The notes under the pieces: generated by a model
Seen by the model: only the letters and a program-made list of their open reading frames with translations
Databases searched by the model: none
What the model was told of the DNA's origin: nothing
DNA from: Agelaius tricolor
Taxonomy: Eukaryota > Chordata > Aves > Passeriformes > Icteridae
DNA: 64,000 nt
Assembly: GCA_023055355.1 (NCBI GenBank)
Contig: JALJCS010000024.1
Coordinates: 10,307,501 to 10,371,500 of the forward strand
Direction of reading: 5' to 3'
Shown here: positions 1-12,400 of the stretch, piece after piece
Position numbering within the stretch: the stretch's first letter is position 1
Layout: every line of letters starts with the position of its first letter
Program-made: the position numbers and the translations under genes

Positions 1-299
1 TTGGATCTTGCGCTCTCACTCCTGCTTCACCATCTGCATCAATAATACTTTTTCCTTATGACTACCTAAACGGTATTCTGAGAATTAGAACTCAAGTGCA
101 GAGAGTTCACCCTCCTATGAATCTTCCTAAAGTGCAATGGAAGTTGAGCTCTCAGCAATGAAGCTCAAAGAGACAACTGGATTAAGCAGTCTACATCACT
201 CCTGAGGCAGGACTGACAGACTCTGCACTGACATAATTCTTTCTGCTCATATTGACTAAATCCGTCTCAACTTTTATTTCTTTTTTACTTTACCATCAC
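1..299 (-). other. EVC: EVC intron 8, partial
   Basis: Non-coding sequence downstream of EVC exon 8. I see no exon matching the next part of EVC, and no repeat. Confidence 0.8.
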
Positions 300-452
300 C
301 TGCAAGTCTTGAGATTCACTTAACAAGCTTTCTACTGCAATCATCTTCTCAGTCAGATCCATCATTATCTTTGTGGCTTTGGCACTTGAGCATTTTGATT
401 GGTCCAAAAAATCCTGCTGGGCTTTGTCAGTCTGCTTCCAGAAGGCTTCCAT
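300..452 (-). CDS. EVC: EVC exon 8 (last EVC exon in window)
   Basis: 51 codons, phase 0/0 (residues 308-358), from [15 protein letters not shown] to [11 protein letters not shown]. It contains the conserved KCSSAKA and [10 protein letters not shown] motifs. The acceptor is attccacag and the donor gtgatg. The next exon is not found in 1-299 and must lie off the left edge. Confidence 0.94.
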
Positions 453-3400
453 CTGTGGAATATGAATCAAAATACAACCCATGTTCCCTCATTAATCATC
501 TGGTATTTCATTACAGAAAGAGGCATATATATGAGTCTACTGAAATACAAGTCACAGACAGATCTCAGTATTAGTTATATTGAACAATTTGCAAAGATAA
601 AGAGACTTATATATAATATATATAATATATGGGTGGTGGATATATATATATATATATATCTCCACCAATTTGTTAATTTGTTAATTCTCTACATATTGCA
701 TCTATAAGACCCTATAGTGTTTTTAGTACTGATGGTAAAAACCTAGAAGATAAACTGCATCCCTTTTATTCTGGCAAGTTTATTTAGCTGTAGGAGCAGG
801 TATTCTAGTCAAACAACATTTTTACCAAAAAAAGAAAAACTGAAAATTATTACTGTTTTACACCATCAAAGCCTTTCACAGCTAAATGCTACATAAGCAC
901 AAATACTTTATGTCAGCACAGTGTATGTGCCAATTCTAATAGATTATTATATGGACAATTACTAGTTGTAGGTTCTGATTCCATAAACATGACTGTGTAC
1001 ACTGGCAATATTCTGTGCTCTGTGGGATTACTCGTTCACGTGAAGGTAAAAAAATGCATCCATCACCATGATTTCTATTAAGTACCCATGAATTTTGGGG
1101 GGAAAAAAGTGACTATGGCACCTGTGAGTATGGCAAAAACCCCTTTATATTCTCAGAGGAAGACTGAGGTACTGAACTATACAAATCTGCATAGAGGGAA
1201 ATTATTTTCAGTACAACGAGAAGCATCAGCAGGCACAAGAGTGACAGAGCCACTGAAGGATGATCACTGCTGGTGAATAAATGCCTCATGTTCCTCAGCA
1301 AGTTTGCCAGCAATTATTTTTACATGACTAACCCTGGAAAACTCTAAACAATCATTTTTCCACTGAGCAAAGTTAATGTACAAAAGAAACTTGACGCAGA
1401 TGTTCCAATGTTACCAGGACTTCCACTATAAAGTGAAGGGCTCAGAGAAAGCAGAGAAAATTCCCAGGGAAGCACTTAAGCACCAGACATTAGAAAATGT
1501 TAACTCCTGTATGAAAAAGGCCCAAGGCTGAGGTGATGGGCTGTTTGGTCCAGGGCTAAAGTGCCACAGTCAATCAGCACAGGCAGCTCACAGAGCTGTC
1601 ACTCTCTCATTTTCATCAGCAGTCAATTTGCTCAAACTTCCAAAACAGGGCTGGGAAGAATATTACTCAGTTTACTGGAGAATAGGACATAGAATGTTCT
1701 TAACCTCCAGTTTTCTAGCCTGAATCTAGACTGACATAGTGAACCTACTTTAGAGAAAAAAAAACCAAATGCCTGCTATCAAACGGTATTTTCACATCAA
1801 AAAATGTAAATATATTCTCACATGGAAAGCTGCTAAAGAAAAAGGCTTTGCTGAAGTAAATGCACAAAACATACTAAAACATTGCCCAGCAACTATGGTT
1901 TTAGTACTTCTTTCTGCTGGAAAAAAGTTGTAGGCTCTTATTACTCCCTTACTCAGTTACAAGGATTGACAAAAGCAAGGTGCGAGGATAACATTCCTAA
2001 AAGTCAGGCTATACATAGGCTTGAAATAAATCTTATCCTCAGACAAGCACCAGACATTTCTCAGCTGATAAAACAGTATTGTTTTACAAAAAGCACAAAA
2101 AATGTTTTATTTATAAAAACATATTGACACCCAAAGGGAGCTGGAAATATTTTGCTGGGGCAAAGTAAAAATATTTTCAGGACACATATAAAATACTAAC
2201 TGTGGACTACTCAACAAAACCATTGCACTAAAGAACTCCCTACCAAAAGAATAACATTAAATAAAATTTTAGAAAAAAATAGAAAGTTACATTATCTATT
2301 ATGTGCTCGGAATATTCCCTTTCCCTCCTTTCCAGGTCTTCTAGAGTCTGGAACTCTGAGTTACGGGCTCCTGACATTTCAGTATTCTGGAGTCTAGAGT
2401 CAAGTTGTTTCTGTAATTCTTCAAAATCCTGGGGGGAAAAATCAAGTGATTACTTAAACAGAAAAACAGACATAACTTCTAAATTTGGGAGTGGATTTGT
2501 ATGTCAGTTCTGGCTCATTGCTAATGAAGGTGTTCAGAAAGTTCTGTTCATGGTAATGTACTTTCTGTAGCAAGCAAGGAAATCTCCAGATATATGGCAG
2601 CTCTGAAGTAAACTTAATACAAATACATACATTTCCACTAGGATGTGAGTAGTCAAGACCATAATCCATCTCTGCTGAATTCAGTAAACACTGCTTCGAG
2701 AGCTTTTACACTAATAATCCCTACAATCTATCTACCAATGTTTTTATTTAAATGCATGCACCCCATCTTAAATGGCTGCTACGAGTGTACATGCTGTGTT
2801 TCAAAGCTCAGGTAAGTATCCTGGTGATAATCAGATAGTGATTCCTGCAGAGTGCTGGATGAATACACATGGATGAACACACCTGTAATGCTCATAAGGG
2901 ACACATTATAGGCTGCATGATTGCATGAGGTTTCACAGTTTTTCAGTCCTTTAGAAACCAGGGTGATTATTTATGAAAGCTAATGTTGTTGACAAATACT
3001 AGTCTGATGCCATTGCCTAGTAAGCTGATAGTAAAAAGGGTGACTCTTCCTTCACTGCAACATGCCTTACATAGCAAGCACTGACTTCTAACACCATCCA
3101 CTTTTGGCTATCAATGCATTAACTTGATACCTTTATGCCTTAAAGAAATGTAAGTAGAGTTTGACAAGCTTCACTAACAATTTCATCAAAATCCTATGAA
3201 TTTTTATGATGCAGAATTAAAAGTGGAAAAGGCTGTCTGCAATGAAACATGTAACATCTCTTTTACATGGTGTTCATAACCAGCCTTGTTCCTTGTATGA
3301 TATCTGTCCTCTAAGACTGTCAGGTTTACAAGATCTTTCTCTCCATCATATAGGACACAGAAACTCTGTACTGGCACTTAAACAACTGGACTTCTCTGAC

Positions 3401-6400
3401 AATTATTGCATCTAATTATTTGGATTTAGTCCTTGTCTTGCAGCATCCTAGGAGCATGAGGACAGCGATGCCATCAAACTTCACTGAGGATTAGGTTCTA
3501 TCAGGAAAAATGCCTATTCTAGATCAGCTCTGTTTATAATTTGAAGTCATTACCAGAAGACCACCAGTAAAAGGATTTTGCACATCTAATCTCACTTTTC
3601 ATCTAGTAAATACAATAAGTTTTAATACTAAACCTGAGGATTCAAGGCAGAAAAGTGCTTTAAGACAAAATACCTTCTGATATGAATCATAGGGTACAAC
3701 TAAAGAAATTGTTATAGTAATTCACAGACTGTGAGACTGTACAAAGTATTTGACAACTAGTGCTCATGAGCTGATAGACAAATGTCCAGATGTGAAATTC
3801 CATCTACATGTAAGAAAAGCACAATTGCTGCTGTGATTAGGCTGCTCTCAGTACAAACATTCAAGACTTGGATTGGCAGGGCACTGGATACCTTTACCTA
3901 AGACAAAGCTTCCTACAGAAGGCTGGGCCAGAAAATCTCAAGATATGCTTCTCAATCCAGATTTTTCTGTGGCTCTAAACTAGAAAGTGGAACCAATAGC
4001 TCTCCTATTTTCTATAGTTTTGTAAAGCTTTTTGATCCTTCTAACAACCTTGACAATAGTACTGTGACTACCTGAAATACATTGATTGTCAATATATGTC
4101 TTCCAGTTCAGAAGTGGCATATGGACTACAATGCAAGTACATGAAAGAAAAAAGGATGATGAGTAAAATAAGTATATTTTTCCCTGATGAAAGCCTTGAG
4201 TGTCATACTGCTACTTTATTTCCTGCTATTTTATTATCAGCAAGATACCTGGGACCAAACAAAGCCGCTGGTAATTAGAAATTATTAAATCTGAATAGGG
4301 TTCAAAATGTTCTGTTTAAATGGATTCAACTACAAAATATTTTATTTTTAACAGATTACGTAGATCACTTCATACAGCAACAAGGAGGAGAAGCATACAA
4401 GGTAATGTGTAGAAAATCAACTAACAAGGGAGTTTCTTTGCATTTTCTTCAGAAATAGATTACAAATGACATGGCTGTTCAAAAGGAGTAGGTGAAATGG
4501 CCTGCTGTGGTAATAAAATTAACTCTTATTTTGTATGGTCTTAAGTACTAACCGACAAACCCACTTACATTTTCCTGATTTAAAAGGATCTTCTTCAACA
4601 AACCATCAGTAATCTTCTTTTTACGATGGAAGTCTGTGAGGTATATCTTGAAAATCTGAATAAACATCTGTTTAAAAGGAAGAAAACAACATCCAGTTTA
4701 AGTGCCTGTCTGTCATTTTAAGCACATCTTTGTGATATCTTTTGCTAATTTAAATCAATCAGGGAGATTATAGTGAATCATAAAATAAACAACAGACAAA
4801 TTAACAGATTTATCACCAGTGACTCTCCAGTATTTGCACTGTGAAAAATTCTCTGGTTTTGGCTCCAGTGAGATACTGGAAGATGTTGTTACACATAATC
4901 TCATATATCCTTATAACCAGACAGACACATTTTAAACTATTCTTGACTGGAGAAAATGCAGATCACTTGAAAATACAAAGCCCATTCTTCTAAAGTTTAA
5001 TGAACCCCTAAACTGGAAGACAGTAACTATTCAAAAGATACTAAAGACTCATTATAATGACTTCAACTGTAGTCAGTCACATAGTACATCAAACATTTTT
5101 ATATACAACCCAAAAGAAACTATCTCAAGTTCTAGCTAGCTTCTCTTGCAAGAAAAATACTTATTTCCCATTTGTGTGCCTTTTTTTTTTTAAGACTGTA
5201 ATACTAGTGTCTTCAAAAAGACATTTTTGATTTTTTAACACTGGGAAAACTTTTGCTTAACCTTTTCCCCTCTTCCCTCAATTAGAGTTTCAGTGTAAGG
5301 CTAATTAATTTCATTAGTAACTGCTGCAGCATTTTCCAGTGTGGAAATAAAAATACATGAAATTTAACAGCCACCTGCCTGTTCCTTATAATCTTGAAAA
5401 CAAGATGATGCAAAACTTCCCTGCGTAAAACATATAAAAACATAAATGAATACATATTTACATATTGAAACAGTTATTGAAGCTCATGTCAGGTGAGCAA
5501 AATCTGGAAATATATTATAATTAAAGCCCAATAGAAGAGAAAACCATATAGCAGTCATGTTTTGGATCTCACTTGCAAATGTTTTGGACACATTACCAAG
5601 ATACCATATACAGTAAAAAGAAAAAAAAAGGGTTCAGGAGAAGACTGATAGAAAAGGATGTATTTCTTTAGACTTGATGCCAAGAAAAACTGAAATCAGA
5701 GAAAGCAGAGTGGGAAAGGAAGAAATTATTCGCAGGCTGATTTATTTTTTCCCTTTTTTACCTTCTGACAAAAATATAAAGCTATTTAAATATTCAGCTA
5801 AAGGTCTAAGTCCTTTGTGGGTATTTCTAGTGGGCCACAAAGTGTGTTAAGTGCTCATTTTCTCTGTGTTTCTGTGATTACATCACTATGTTGCTACTTA
5901 CCTTCCTTAGAAATTGATTATTAACTCTGACATCAAGTTCAACCTTCTATAATCAAGCTAAACTTCCTTCTGGAATCTGATCACAAGTTCCCTTTCTCAT
6001 TTAACTAGGTGTGGGTAATCCATCAGATGAGAAACTGCTTCCCAGGTTTACTTTCCTGTTTCCTCCTTTGGGTTGTGTAGAAATTTCTTCAGAAAATCCC
6101 ACCCTTTGAAATATTCTCAGTGGATTTAGTAAATTATAACAGAAATTACCAATTTTGTTTAAACAGAGCTCAAGAAAAGAGGGGAGGAAAAAGCTATAGA
6201 CTTTATGCCCAGATTCATATTTATTGAGCTAAACCTCAGTATCAGTAATGGTGCATGGCTAGGCACCACAAACAATCATTACTGAATATCCCATAATGTC
6301 CCATGACCTTAATTGTACTTTGTTTTTCTTTTCTTTTTTTTTTTTTCCTTGTCAGTTTTGGATGCTGTGACTTGATGCAGGTAGTTATCTATGGTTTAAA

Positions 6401-9400
6401 TGGTACCTAAATCCTACAATTTTAAAAATTCAGAACTATTGTACTTACTACAATGGTACTGATGGAGATGAACTGAATTTTCCATTTTATTCCAAAAGCT
6501 TTAAGTTTTTGGAGTCTCAACACACAAACAAGCAAGTTTGTCCTAAAGACAAACTCACCTATTAAATAATTTATTACCTCTTCTTATGAGCCTCAAGTGC
6601 TGTATGTTAATCTCTGAAGTAATATTTAAAACCAATTTTTTGCATTTGCTATATTGGTATTTCACAGACCAGTATACTTCATCATATTTTACTTCCTTAG
6701 GAAGCTCATATATATGCAGAGTAGGAGGAAAAAAGTCAATAATGTGGAAATGGAACTCTGCTGCATTACATCTCACCTAGCCAGCTGTTTATGTTATTTC
6801 ATAAACTAATATTCAGCTAAGATTTTCAAAACAATGAGCTATAAATGAGATATAAGTACCTACCACATTTTTTTCTTTTCTGAGTTCAGTACCAAGAAGC
6901 ATGAGATCTTGTAAAGTAAGACTGCAAAGGCAGAGCTTAACATCAAAACTAAAAAAAAGATTAAAAATGCATTAATTGCAATCTAAATGACAGTTACACA
7001 AAAAGACAACACAATATGGTTCATTTAACCACTAGATCCTCCTAAAAACACTGCCCCAAAACAGAAGTGAAGTTACTTTATTTTTACATTGCCTCCTTTT
7101 TCAGAAAAGATTTCTGTATGTAAAAGTAAACAAACATAGAGCTTTTAATTAAGTTGGTGCTGAAGTTTCCTCTAGAAAAAGACAAGTTGAACATAGGCAT
7201 GAGTGGATACAACCAGGGAAAGCAGGGCTTTAAATTGAAACAGACATAGAAAGAGTGGGTATTTTGTAAACATTCTTCATTGCTGGTACCTTTCCCAGCT
7301 CAGGGACACAAACATGATTTTGTTATTCCTGCTAATGAGAGTGCAGACACATGTATTCATCTAGGGGTACCTTGCCCTGCTGCAGCTGAAAGGAAATCAG
7401 AGCTAACAGTCCGTTTCAATACCTCTACCTGCTCATCAGCAGTGTCAGACAGGAACTGTTTTCCCAGAGTAAGACATGAGTAGTTCCCACTAAAACAGAG
7501 AGAACAGAACACTGAGTGTTCTCAAGGCACCTGCAGTGTGAGATGTCATTGTACAGTGCAGAGAACTCCATCCCCAGCACATGTGAACTGAGCATACGAG
7601 ACATAACAAAGACATCTCCTCATTCTAACACCTTTTATGAGACAGCTTTTGGCCAGCTCTGATTACCAAAATTTCACAAAGAACAGGATGACTTCCAACA
7701 GCTTAATGTAATAATCTCCCAACAACTTTTTTAGGGTTATAAACAGATAACCCTGTCGTGATGTGGTGACTGTGTGCATTCATACCCAGCCTTTCACCTT
7801 TAGCGACTGTCCTAAAAACACAGGAATTGACCAAACAAGGTCAGGTTTACTGCTTACCTCTCACATGTCAGCACTTCAGGGAAGCTGGCCACCTTTAGAA
7901 AGGCTCGAGCCTGAAACCTGTCATCACTTGTTGTGGAATGGATTGTTGTGGAGGAGCTACAGTCCTCCTTGTCTCCCTGGCTCAGGGATCCCAGGCTGCC
8001 TGACATAGATGTCTCCACCACTTGATTAGGCAGAACTGCTTGCTTTGGATTCTCATGCAAAGATGGATTGGATGAGCCATCTGCCAGAGGCTACAAGTCA
8101 AAGGAAATTCACAAGGTCAATTAATACAACACAATAAGGAGACAAACATCACATCAATTTTCAGTGTTTACTTTTAAGGGAAAAGTTAAACAGTGTACAC
8201 AGCAAAACTGTTTCCATGTACATGAGAGGCCTTTGTATTGCCCAGGAAAGCATTCTTCTGTTGTAGTTAGCTGCTTGGTGTATGCTTTCTCTTTCAGATC
8301 CTTGTGGTGTTTTTCTTATGGCTCCTTAGACAGATCCAACTCCCATTAATGTTAAGGGGCAGACAAGCTCTCTTAAATACAGTGAAAATTGACTAGACAC
8401 CATGTAAAGCATTGCAGGTTCCAGCAATGAAGGGGAGCTGAAAGCAGCTGACACCTTACAGAATAAGCCCTGAGTCAATGGACTATTAAAAAAGGAAAGA
8501 TCCCTATTAAGCAGATTGGCAGTAAATTTTCTTCCATTACTTGACTCTGCAATTTACTCTGACACAGAATGATTGCCATTAATTTTTACAAGTAGAATCT
8601 ACAACCTTACCCTAAATTTCTGGTTGATGGGATAGATCACTTTTGCCTTTAATGCAAATGCTGCAATGTTACTGTTCAGAGGAGACTCACCTTCCTGTAT
8701 GGAAAAGAACAAAAAACAATTGAGAACAGCAGATCTGGCAATTATTCACTTTAAGTATCGTGTGCTCCTTTTTGTTACACAGTTTAAATGTTCCTATTGA
8801 TAACTGTTCATTGATTGTCCCTGCTTTGGTGCAAGAAGTCTTCTCATAAGGCTCATTCCAAGTAGGAAAACTTGAAAAGAGAACTCTTGTCATTGCCACT
8901 GCTACAAAATATTTTTAATTCTTCAGGAGAAAACAGGTAGTATCTGGTATTTCCAAAGTATTTTCATTTCGTGTCTTGCCACCTCCGTACCCTTAGCAAC
9001 AGCCAAAGATTTTACAAATGAGACTAATACTAAAAACTACTAAAAACTACTAAAGGATAATAAACTCCACAGATATCATCATGGCCATAAATTCTGTCTT
9101 TCAATTTAAATAAAGAAACAATAAATTAAGCAAATACAGTCATCATTTTGCCCTAGGAAAAACTTTTATAATACAACCCTTACCCAAAATCTAGAGAAAA
9201 TAACAATGTTTTTCCAAAGAACTTTTAACAGATACTGAATTCTTTTCACACAATTTTCTGTATCACATAATCACATAATCTGACTTTCTGCTACTGCCTT
9301 CTTCTATATGCTGGAACAATAGGATCATAATTTGTTTTCAGAGGTTAGGTATTGCTTAATAAAAGTTTGGCTATAAATAGCAGATAAAATGTGTAAATCC

Positions 9401-12400
9401 ACGCTGTAGGACTTCCTATTTTATCTCTTTTAGTTTTGTTATGTGAAATGAAAGACTGATTAGCCAAAACACGGGGTTTTTCATAAAGCTTTTTTTAGGA
9501 AATATCAAAGCACTAATAGAGTCTAAAAATGGAAACAGAAAGAGAAGAGCAGACTATGTAATTCACTGGACTTCTACCATTGCACTTTTCCATCTCCACT
9601 CCATTTTTGGGTTTACTGATAAAGTTTACTGATAAAGTTGTCCCTGGTGAGCAGTCTCAGCACTGCAGTATCCCATCAGGGACAGGAGTGGACAGAGCTA
9701 TTGCTCTGCAGTGACTGGAGGCAGAGCAGCCAGTGCAAAGCTGGAAAGCTGTACTGCAGCTAGAACTAACACATCCTGCTTCTCAGCAGGCATAAGTAAC
9801 ACACAATTATTATTAATACAGTAATTATGGTATTACTGCAATGTGAAAAGTCTCAGAATGAAAATACCTGTTTTTCTGAAGTGCTCTAACCTAATTAAAA
9901 GCATTTTCCATCTATGCTTCTTCATAAAATGTCAATTGGATGCTAGTAACAGCAAAAGCCTCTGGAAATCAGAACAAATTAGTAGAAAAAAATACATATA
10001 ATTTCAGTAGATAGACAGATAGGTGGGAGAAAGTCCCCTCAAATAATATGGTTACCTCTTAATGTCTTATAAATGAGCCATGTTATGGAAATGGATAGAG
10101 TTGTGAATTATCACCTTTAAAAGACTGTGATCCAATTTCAAAAACACTGTAATAAGCATAAAGATGTAAAATTGTCTGAGCTCTCCCACAACATTTACAC
10201 TTCCAAAAATAACCTAATCCATGCTCACTTGTTATATTCTACTTTAACTCAAGCAAAATGACCAAGCATGTTGTGTCACCACTCCTGATCACAAAGGTGA
10301 AATGAAGATTCATTACCTGTCAAGATTTAAGCCAACAGTTTCAATGTTAACAATAACATTTTCTTGAAACCAATTCTTGTTACAAGGTAAGCACTAGAAT
10401 GGCTGGTTATGACTGACATTTTATCCATGTATTTAATTTATGTATAAGAGACTGAATGAGTCAGCTGAACTGCACATTTTTAAATGAGCAGTTTAAATCA
10501 CAATATTTAGCTCCAGCAAGACCAGTCAAATCAGCTTTGGGTGAAAGATAGTGCTCTAATGACTACACAGTAGGACTGGTTTCCAGTTATTTTGGGATTA
10601 TAAAAAAAAAAAAAAGTTACTTAAATTACTTGATGTTTCCATTGAGAGTGGGTTGTTAAATTTATATTTCTACTTTTTTTCACAAATCCTCTAATTGTCT
10701 TTGAATCCCAGCTCACCACAGTGGTCTTTCAGCACTTACAAACTTTTTCTTATGTTAATCATGCTAATTTATCCCATCAGCCTTTTGAAACTAAGGAAAA
10801 CATAGAGATGAAAGCAAAGAAGTCTCTGTCCAAAAAGAACTCAGGATCTTGATTAAAATACCCAAAGAGTGCCTCAGGAGAAATGGAATTCATAAGGGGA
10901 ATAAGTGCTCAAAATGGTTGCATTCATAAGCAGCAACCAACTCCCACTCTCCATCTTACATTTTTCTGAACACTTTTAAAGGTCTCTCTCCAAAGCCATT
11001 AAAATTAAGACAATTTGGAGCAGGCCCTGAACATGTTCACTGTTACAAGCAGCAAAATGGACATCCACCTACAAGAGCAGAGCTTTACCTCCAGCACCAT
11101 CTCCTCTTTTGATGTATAGGGTTCTGCTTTACTTTTCATGAGTGTGTGCTCTTTTTCATCAGCATTGAAGCTTTCCAGAAGTCTTTGAGAATCATCTTTC
11201 TGAAATTCCAAGAGAAAACATAAAATGTAACACATGAGATCATACAGGTTAACTGGAAACATCTTCCACAGCAGCCTGGATACATTCATGTCTCCAACAT
11301 GAAAATTATTCCAGTATTAGTTGAAAATTTTGGAAAAATACAATCTGAAAATGGATGAAAATTTTACATATTCAGATAGGAATAATTAAAATTAATGAAC
11401 TTTTAAATTTGTCATTCCAGGAGTAGAATTTTAATCTGAAAAAGTTTTAAGAGGCTGTGAACCTGTCAGATCAATCCATCTGCTCTCAAAATGTCATACT
11501 ACAGACTGTGGAGTCAACCTCACAGTCTGAGCTCAAACATCTCAATTACAGCAAGTTAACTAAAATTGTCTATAATTACCAGCAATAAAGAGAATGCCGA
11601 GTATTTTTTGTCCCTGGCCATGAGACTTCCTAAATGAAGCTTTATGTGTGTGGAAGTTCCTGTCATGGAGAAGTAACTATCAGAAAATGTTCATCACCTT
11701 CCTCTCCAAAAGTAGCCCATATTATTGGCCTCACTTCACAAACACAAGAAGCCACTGGTAGGGATACAGATTCTGTGGCAATGAAACCTCCTGCTATACT
11801 TGATCTTCCCTACACACTATAGAGATCAGAAAACAACACTAATGTGCCTCCCTCCAAACACAGCATTACAAAGATGTTTATTTTTTTTAGTGAAGCAAAA
11901 GATAGCAGCCACACTACATGGATGACTTTTTAAATTCTTTTTCAGGTTTTCAATTCACTGACTACTTTTGGATGTAGTCTAATGATACAGCTGCACACAT
12001 TATGCATGTCACTCTCTTATGGAAAGGTTCACCTTAAATTATTTGGCCATTTGGTAGGTAAAGCAGTCCATTTTCCCAGAACACAGAGAACAGCCCAGCT
12101 TTGGAACACACTTAATCCTGTATGACTTGCCTCTGTCACCTCTCTGGATCTTAGATAGTGCAATAATTCAGACTATATTTTTGAGTTAGCCTTTTAGATG
12201 TGCTGAAGTGCAGATGCTGGTTCCTAAAAATCTACTGATGAGAAAAGAAAGCTACAAATCTCCCTCAGCAATCTTGTAATTTATTTGTTACCACGGTAAA
12301 GAGTTCTTAAAAATATCCCAGTGTATCCTGCGTACAAATCAACAAATAAGGGACTTATGCATCCTCCATGCATCCAAGTCCCATGGATTCGGGCTGTAAT

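Larger units (their letters stand above)
8695..11088 (-). other. EVC: EVC intron 2
   Basis: Holds two tiny tandem duplications (9029-9055 and 9611-9636) and an A run at about 10601. No exon or mobile element recognised. Confidence 0.85.
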